From positions 31,705,180 through 31,769,179 of the forward strand of contig OX485808.1 of the NCBI GenBank assembly GCA_950295325.1: a DNA stretch of 64,000 nt, in the 5' to 3' direction. Under the pieces are notes generated by a model. It did no database searches and was not told the DNA's origin. It was given only the letters and a program-made list of their open reading frames with translations. Source of the DNA: Polytrichum commune (lineage: Eukaryota; Streptophyta; Polytrichopsida; Polytrichales; Polytrichaceae). Position 1 is the stretch's first letter. The number at the start of each line of letters is the position of its first letter. A program made the translations under genes and the position numbers. Shown piece after piece: positions 58,046-64,000 of the stretch.

Positions 58046-58379
58046 AACCCACACCCTAAGGCTAGACTTTTCCCGCTCCCAAAGGCCACGGGATTTCTCA
58101 AAGGGAAACATTCATCACTTCAAAGGCCCGGTTCGCACGACGGTTTCAATTACGAACCCCGACCTTGCCCACTTGTCAATACCATTGACAATTAGTAGGA
58201 AAGCAATTCGGAGTCCACAATCTATAGGCACATTAAATGCTTAAGCTTATAAAAGATAGAGGGCGGAGAAGAATTCGGGCTGGGTCTTGGCACCGTACAT
58301 TAGGGTTAATATCTTTTACGATTAATATAAACCGGGCCTTCAGGCATGGCACTTGGCACGGGCCGAGCCCCGCTTAGAA

Positions 58380-58745
58380 TATTGTTGCCATGAGGGCGCA
58401 TTCTAGTAGCCCCCGGGACTGGAGCCCCCCGACCCTGACCCCGACCCTGCAACCGACCAATGTGGAGCCCCCAACTGTGCCGGACCGGGTTCCGGACCTA
58501 CTTAGCGGCTCCGAACCTGACGGCCGCGGCTGGGGCCGACAGAAGGTCCCGAATCTCGAACCAAATATCGGGCCTCCACGTGGCAGTTCGGAGCGTGCCC
58601 AAATGGCTTAGTTGATGGACCTGGCTCCTCTTGTCCCAGGTCCGCAACACGACAAAGGCGCCCCCCGAGCCTCAGGCCCGGATCCGAGCCTACGCCGGAT
58701 GACGTCACAACGAGGCGGCCTCTGTGCGGGTGACGTCATATTGGG
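58380..58745. promoter_or_regulatory. GC-rich island with two TGACGTCA palindromes
   Basis: GC content is far above the surroundings, with many CpG. Perfect TGACGTCA sites lie at 58700-58707 and 58731-58738, followed by an AT stretch (gatattttaaat) near 58751. TGACGTCA is the bZIP (TGA/CRE-type) palindrome. No coding sequence was recognised on either side, so it is a promoter-like island of unknown target, or part of an unrecognised repeat. Confidence 0.35.
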
Positions 58746-59327
58746 CCACGAGATATTTTAAATCACGCGAGTCCCTTCTGTGCTGAGAATGCATGTTGGA
58801 ATAGGCACCTCTTTGGAGCTGGGCCCAGTGTATTTTTAATGTTTGTAAAGTGTAATTCTGAAGTATACAGAGAATAACTACTATTGAGATGGATGAACTG
58901 TCAGCTTTGGGATGAAAGTGCTTAAACTGGATGAATGTTTGTAGAACCCCTCCGTGCGTGATTTTGTAGCCAATGTTCCGGCTGGGGCGAACCGACATGT
59001 GCATTGGTTCCTTAGAGGCAAGGGTTTATAGGCATCCAACAAGGAACGAGTGTAGGGGTTGGTTCGCCCAAATCCAATGTTCCTCTCTTGAAACTTTTGA
59101 AAATAGATAGCAGTAGGGCCTAGCTTGAGTTTCAAGAGAGAAGCATTTGGCTTCAACTACTGGAGTGACGAAACCACACGTCTCCGATTATATGTTTTTT
59201 CCATCTAGTTTGAACACTTTCATCCAAAGGTTGGGAATTCATCCATTGTACTAATGAATTTTGAAGATACTTTCATCCACAAAGTGGTATAATCACAATA
59301 TACTTCTATCGTCTAGTTCTAAAATCA
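58746..59327. other. DNA downstream of the GC island, no gene recognised
   Basis: Frames of 99 and 91 codons on the minus strand overlap here but match nothing known. Confidence 0.3.
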
Positions 59328-59765
59328 CAAATCACCAACCCAAGTTGAAAATGCTGTCAATTATATCATAGCATGTATTTTGTCTAGTTGGCCCATGAAT
59401 TAGCGTCAAAGGTTTGGAATTAGTCCACGTGAGCCTACTTCAAAGAAATTATACCACGAATGCTATGAAGGTCAAATTTCCACTAGACCCTTGATGCCTC
59501 AATAATAGTGGTGGGTGCCCAATTCAAAGAGTTAGGTGTCTAGCCTTTGTCAGGTTGGGCACCCAACTCTTTGAACCGGACGTCCACCAACATTACCCAA
59601 GATGAAAACACAATCAATTATAATATAACATGATTTCGTTTGTTTGTTTTTTCTACTGTTTCGATTCCGGAATCAACATCAAAGATCGGGAAATAGTCTA
59701 CGAGAACGTGCTTGAGAAGAATTCACCAAAAATCTACGAGGGTCATGTTTTTACTAGACCCCCTT
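59328..59765 (+). repeat. Diverged direct duplication with a central hairpin
   Basis: Two ~180-bp copies (about 59328-59500 and 59575-59765) share 'tcaattatat(c)ata', 'catgatt...gtttgt/gtct' and 'acta gaccc'-type blocks. Between them 59515-59578 forms an inverted repeat (ttcaaagagttaggtg / cacccaactctttgaa). Confidence 0.5.
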
Positions 59766-60252
59766 CACCTCGGGAAGAGTGAGGGCCCCATCTCAATGAG
59801 GTGCCTAAACCTTTGGGCCGATTTACTACGTACCTATGATTGTTTACGACTTTTATTAGGGAGTTTAATAAAAGGGAGAGCTCGGGGTTTGGAGTGTAGC
59901 AGATAGCCCGGGTTTTAGCATGGAAAGGCATGAGAATTGAGATTGTATGTGGCAGGTGGCGGCGTGTGATTGGTTGTGGCAATGTGATGGGCCCCCCTAT
60001 TGTACGACCATGCCAACATGACCATTGGGGTTGGGAGAGGTGGCCTTTTTGGCAAGAGATGACGTGAAATGCTATTGTTGTTGCTCTTGGTTCACCTCGG
60101 GGCGGGATCGGGCCCTCGTGATTGGCCGTGCTCTCAACCAACCGCCTCAAGCGAACTTGGACCGAGGACCCATGTGAACCGGCCCCTAATACTTGGCTTA
60201 ATTAAGCCCTAATGCCCATCTTGAACCAAATCCATGCACCACAACATTCGTA
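59766..60252. other. Intergenic DNA, nothing recognised
   Basis: The minus-strand 135-codon frame at 59743-60150 covers this stretch but resembles no known protein and extends into a repeat. Confidence 0.3.
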
Positions 60253-60593
60253 AGGGCCACTTCCCACATGAGTCAAGGGCTTTGACCATGAAATTGTGGG
60301 GTCCTTGATTCTCATCCAAACCTCGTACCGTTAATGTGGTTTGCTGGAATTTGTGTCGTGCCCACCTCTTGGAGGTGGATCTCACGCAAATTAGGCGTAA
60401 CATGAAACATTGTTTATAATGTGTCGTGTAGGAATCCATGTAGAAATTGCATCCATGATAATTCATTTGGGCATGTAGGCATTCACCTTCTAGTGTGAAG
60501 TGAACTTGGACAGTCTCTGCCTTTTCGAACAATGAGAGATTTTAGAATGCAATGGTCACGGGGTCTACAGTCTCGTGTGTGTGAAGTGGTCCT
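60253..60593. mobile_element. TIR element family M6, copy 2
   Basis: Left end agggccacttcccacatgag; right end gtgtgtgaagtggtcct (inverted). Internal blocks match 55397-55886, but the copy is ~150 bp shorter, mostly missing the left-centre. 341 bp. Confidence 0.7.
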
Positions 60594-62064
60594 AAGATGC
60601 TTGGCTACGTTTCTTTTGAGTCTCTTCGCTCTCTATATATGTATGCATCCTAGGTTTTTGTCATAATGTCAATGTACAATTGGGATTTGGATTTGTTGGG
60701 TCCCTTGTCAGAACTTGATTCATTAGCATTAGAGGTCCTTGCTACAAAGCAACAAAAACAAAATAGAACCAAATAGGTTGCTCTCTCATATGTGTCTACA
60801 AATACGCTCCTATTTCATAAGCATCAATACATTGCAGTGATATGTTACTATGTTGGTGGTCACCTTCCTAAGTAATAGTATCATAATGACTAATCTACTT
60901 AGGAATCATCCTATGTTCCCACTACATGACAACTAGGTATCCTCATGTCAGTTCAAGTTCACTTGCAAGTGGTGTTTCCTCCCCATAGTTCACATGGTTA
61001 GATGAATGGAAAGATTATACTTTACAAACTTAAAATCTAACAACCTTGGATCTCTATGGTGCTTGCACCATTGTGTAATACATCACGTACAACTAATACA
61101 TGTAGCTACGTGGTTTATTACAATCTACTAACTGCATTGTTGCCAAAATGTAAACCAAAAAACTATAGATGTAACTACACTAAACAATCGATTTAGTGTA
61201 GCTCACACTATACATCATTGACCCACATTAATTGTCGTACAATCACCTGGCAACAACTAGAGAGGGTGTCGTATGGCACTTGGTGCTACATGACATATCA
61301 TGAAGACCAATACAACTAACATGGCGCATCAATTCAATCCCACGGTATATCAAATGGTTAGTTGCTTGTGCCACTATACAAAAAACATGAGGGAGGTCTA
61401 AAAACATGTCACTTGGGATAAATTGTTTTTTCCTTTCCTTTTCTTTAATATGTTATATCTCATAGGTAGAATATTGTTAACGAAGTAGTGTGCAATGAGA
61501 GTACTTAAGTGGAATGAACTGAAATCGATTTTAAAGTTCTGGTAGCAAGATGGCTTACTGAACTAAAAAGTACATATCAACATCTATTGCAAGTATTGCA
61601 AGTGAAAATGTATATTGTGCTTCAAGACTCAAACATTCTTAAGGAATATTCGCCTACTAGGATCTTGGGGCCTAGCTTAGAACACACCTCTCATTTGACA
61701 CAGGCGGTTATGAAGGACACATGTACATGTGTCGTGTCCAATTCAGAATGACACCGGTTGGTGCCGTTTCTGAACACTTTTGTGTTAGATTGGTGTGCCA
61801 TGTAGACCCAGCTTTCCTACTAGTGTGGGGTCGTGTCACAATGACCACCCGTGTTACATGGGAAGTGTAGGACCATGTTTCCCAAGGAGCGTTTTCCACT
61901 ATAGGTATGGTCGTTGGCCGGGGTACATGGCTCAAAATTTCTACTTGTGGCGATATTTATCACATCCATGCAAGGAAAGTATCTCATACACTTGGCAACA
62001 ATATTCAAATCCTCGGAGAAATCTCAGCCCTCGAATGTGGGGACCAACAATTTCGGGTGGCGTG
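60594..62064. other. Intergenic DNA with a palindrome and a repeat relic
   Basis: 61191-61217 is a TACACTAAA...TTTAGTGTA palindrome like the ends of MITEs M1/M3. 61255-61350 is an inverted family G copy. No gene was recognised. Confidence 0.4.
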
Positions 62065-62072
62065 GCCCCCAT
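62065..62072 (+). repeat. 8-bp target-site duplication, left
   Basis: gcccccat, identical to 63401-63408 at the other end of the hAT element. Confidence 0.9.
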
Positions 62073-62220
62073 CAGTGTTCAAGATTGAAGTCTTCAATGC
62101 CCTTCAAACGCGATTTGGCCCTTCAAAATATACCTCTCTCAAAACAGCCCTTCAAAATGCAACCCCAAACTCAAAATGAAAACTTCACTTGACGTCTTCA
62201 AAATTTTTACACCCGTCAAC

Positions 62221-62236
62221 ACTGTAGCGCTACAGT
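62221..62236. repeat. 16-bp perfect palindrome in the hAT 5' region
   Basis: ACTGTAGCGCTACAGT. It lies between the subterminal repeats and the start of the open transposase frame. It could be a protein-binding site or a chance palindrome. Confidence 0.6.
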
Positions 62237-62331
62237 GACGAGGAGGTCGCTGTACATGGTAACTTTGGGAGGTTGAAGAACCCACATGGTACAAGGATCT
62301 AACTTCTCTTCAGTTCCAATTTTTCATTCAC

Positions 62332-63207
62332 ATGCTAGTTGATATATTATCAGAGTTGAATAAGGTCAATCGCAAGTTTCAGTTTGATCTTGTAGATATC
62401 ACTAGCATAGCTTCTACGATTGATGTAACAATCAGCTTGTTTCGTAGACACTATCTGGGTGTAAGTTTTGGCCTGACAACCAAACACCTAGGAAAGTTTC
62501 TCCGCGAGGTAGTACCCAATGGGCAGATATTGTATGTTGATAGTTTTGGGTGTGAAAAAATGCATATCTTGCATTATGATTCCATGCCCGAGTGTGACGT
62601 AGGAGGCTCATTGGAGGCATGCATCATGTTGGGGAGGCAGTATGTGCAGAAGATCATCGATTCACTCAATGATCGATTTCCTGACTTGTCCATTTTCAAT
62701 GCGGCCCGGCTTTTTAGCCCGAAGCACTATCCCGTAGATGAATTGGATAGAGGGACATTAACGGAACAATGGTTGAACCGGTTGGTGACACATTTCCGTT
62801 GGAGCGATGACCTTGTTAATCGATGCAATGCGGAATTGCTAGAATTCGTGGAGATGTTATGTTCCGTTTGTGAACGCCGAAGTATGCAAGAAGCTTGGGT
62901 TTTTTGTGGCAATGACCGGGAGTTCATGATTAATTGGCCAACTATGATGTCGCTATGGCAAGCCATACTTGTGATCCCAACTAGCACTGCTGTTTGTGAG
63001 CGTGGTTTTTCAAAGCAAAATTGGGTTAAGAGTGAAAGGAGAACTAGACTCAACCTTGACACACTAGATGCTTTAATGAGGGTTAGTCTAAATGGGTTAG
63101 GAGTTGAATTCATGGATTGGGATAGTATTTTTGAATCTTGGAAAATTGGCACAAGAACCAACAAGCGTAGGGCATTATCACTAGAAGAGGTGGAGTTAGA
63201 TGGTTGA
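62332..63207 (+). CDS. hAT transposase C-terminal half (ZNF862-like), 291 codons
   Basis: This protein resembles the C-terminal half of hAT-derived ZNF862-type proteins. Residues 96-136 contain the conserved GR.YVQ.IIDSLNDRFPD..IFNA..LFSP..YP stretch. Residues ~200-252 are the hAT C-terminal dimerisation region (INWPTMMSLWQAILVIPTST, then CERGFSKQNW and LNLDTLDALMRVSL). The BED zinc finger and the N-terminal part of the RNase H-like catalytic core are absent. The same frame stays open upstream to 62263 and is still family-like (FQFFIHMLVDILSELNK), so the ATG at 62332 is probably not an original start. The frame has no stop over 291 codons, which is notable in this decayed neighbourhood. It may be a recent deletion derivative or expressed as a dimerisation-only protein. 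Catalytically inactive by inference. Confidence 0.88.
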   Translation: MLVDILSELNKVNRKFQFDLVDITSIASTIDVTISLFRRHYLGVSFGLTTKHLGKFLREVVPNGQILYVDSFGCEKMHILHYDSMPECDVGGSLEACIMLGRQYVQKIIDSLNDRFPDLSIFNAARLFSPKHYPVDELDRGTLTEQWLNRLVTHFRWSDDLVNRCNAELLEFVEMLCSVCERRSMQEAWVFCGNDREFMINWPTMMSLWQAILVIPTSTAVCERGFSKQNWVKSERRTRLNLDTLDALMRVSLNGLGVEFMDWDSIFESWKIGTRTNKRRALSLEEVELDG

Positions 63208-63400
63208 TTCTTAATTCTTCACATTGTATTGGAAGCATGCACCATATAAATCATGCATAAGTTTAATATGAGTTTTTTATATTTTATTTCTATATTACTG
63301 AATTGACGTCTTGAATTTGAACTAGCCCTTCAACCGAAGGGCTCAAATTTTAGAGCCCTTCAAAATGAAACTCATATGAGGGCTTCAATCTTGAACACTG

Positions 63401-63408
63401 GCCCCCAT
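63401..63408 (+). repeat. 8-bp target-site duplication, right
   Basis: gcccccat, identical to 62065-62072. Confidence 0.9.
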
Positions 63409-63526
63409 GGCCAAAAGTAAGATACCCTTGGATAGGGAATGATAGGGTTCCAAGCACCGATTCTAAAATCCATGCAAAACAAACCGGGGCATATATATGA
63501 GCTCAATACAGCAGAGTTATCTGTAA

Positions 63527-63923
63527 TACCAGGGCCACACCAAGGGCCCCAGCCGGGCCAGCGGCTAAAAAGCCCAGCCCTGGTTTCCAGCCGGGGCCCC
63601 GGGGCTACCCTTTTTCAATACTGGAAGGCGCTGGGGTGGCTGGGGGAGGGGTATGGGGCTGCCACCAGCCACCAGCCACTCTGCCCGGCTGGTGCTATGG
63701 GGCAGCCCCAAAAAGCTGAATTTTGCTGCCCGACACTATTTGTAGGGGGAGAATTATAGATTTCCAGTGTTGCAATCACTTGGGCAGACCATTTTTTTTC
63801 GCAACCAGGGCCAGCCCCTAAACCCGCTCACAAACAGGGTCACACAGGAGGGGGAGAAAAGTTCAGCCTGCGGGTGGGGGGTGGCTGGCCGAACCCGGCT
63901 CCAGCCTTGGTGTGGCCCTGGTA
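63527..63923. mobile_element. GC-rich MITE with TAA target duplications
   Basis: The ends are TACCAGGGCCACACCAAGG (63527-63545) and its exact inverse (63905-63923), a 19-bp perfect TIR. TAA lies directly outside each end (63524-63526, 63924-63926), consistent with a PIF/Harbinger-type 3-bp duplication. The 397-bp body is GC-rich with repeated CCAGCC/GGCTGG words and high folding potential. Frames across it (63439-63759, 63767-63970) are by-products of this composition. Confidence 0.85.
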
Positions 63924-64000
63924 TAAGTCCCTCAAAGAGGGATGAAATCGTGGGTTTGATCCTTCTTTGAGAAAGCTTTTTATTAAGAGCGAGCTTGCAT

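Larger units (their letters stand above)
62073..63400 (+). mobile_element. hAT-superfamily transposon, complete ends, internally deleted
   Basis: Perfect 18-bp TIRs (CAGTGTTCAAGATTGAAG at 62073-62090 and its inverse at 63383-63400) are flanked by a perfect 8-bp duplication, the hAT hallmark. Subterminal copies of GCCCTTCAA lie at 62099, 62118, 62147, 63325 and 63355, as expected for transposase-binding repeats. At 1328 bp it is far shorter than an autonomous hAT. It encodes only the C-terminal half of the transposase. Perfect TSD and TIRs point to a recent insertion, younger than most elements in the window. Confidence 0.95.

Noticed and set aside
58390-58708. Proline/arginine-rich frames on both strands of the GC island
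   Set aside because: Overlapping long frames on both strands are expected in GC-rich DNA with few stops. No family resemblance.
59743-60150. 135-codon minus-strand ORF
   Set aside because: It covers a diverged duplicate and GC-skewed DNA. No similarity to a protein family was seen.
63439-63970. ORFs of 106 and 67 codons near the right edge
   Set aside because: They run across the GC-rich MITE and its TIRs, and the composition explains the open frames.

Overview
The window looks like nuclear DNA of a land plant. It is AT-rich, has one intron-rich gene with clean GT..AG introns, and is otherwise packed with old repeats. The one host gene that can be read with confidence is a 14-exon, plus-strand vacuolar-type Na+/H+ exchanger (NHX1 class) at 19293-24885. 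Its exons join without any break into a 578-residue protein. The exact plant lineage cannot be named from sequence alone. The LINE family here (reverse transcriptase, RNase H and a conserved C-terminal domain) and the ZNF862-like hAT element do not settle it.

Layout. 1-9190 holds repeats only: a MITE fragment, a broken chromovirus (Ty3/gypsy) fossil followed by an eight-unit array, a SINE fragment, and a full MITE at 8225-8592. 9196-14580 is one decayed 5'-truncated LINE split by two DNA transposons: a pogo/Tigger-like element with a recognisable transposase C-terminus (9790-10519) and a TIR element (12405-13024). 14581-18412 is dispersed repeat DNA ending at the NHX promoter, where a ~90-bp direct repeat and an ABRE-type ACGTGGC site lie. 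19293-24885 is NHX. 26265-27954 is a fold-back element with ~680-bp arms just downstream of NHX.

28000-49500 is a mosaic: SINE copies, MITEs of several families, a three-MITE array (32592-33396), a 3 x 270-bp tandem array (35431-36229), and two reciprocal nestings of one TIR element and the LINE (TIR element inside LINE at 31290-31961; LINE inside the TIR element at 36790-37905). There is also a Tourist-like MITE with a near-perfect 68-bp hairpin (41194-41588). 50000-61500 holds more dispersed repeats, a 3 x 166-bp tandem array (54407-54904), two copies of a TIR family (55397-55886, 60253-60593) and a GC-rich island with two TGACGTCA palindromes (58380-58745). 62073-63400 is a structurally complete hAT element: perfect 18-bp TIRs, perfect 8-bp target duplication and a 291-codon transposase C-terminal ORF. 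63527-63923 is a GC-rich MITE with TAA duplications.

The genes do not form a pathway. One salt/pH-homeostasis gene sits in a transposon-rich neighbourhood. The main novelty is in the transposons: several unrelated-looking MITEs share TACACTA-type ends, which suggests one common mobilising transposase, and long hairpin-forming elements lie near the gene. No rRNA, tRNA, CRISPR or organellar genes were seen.
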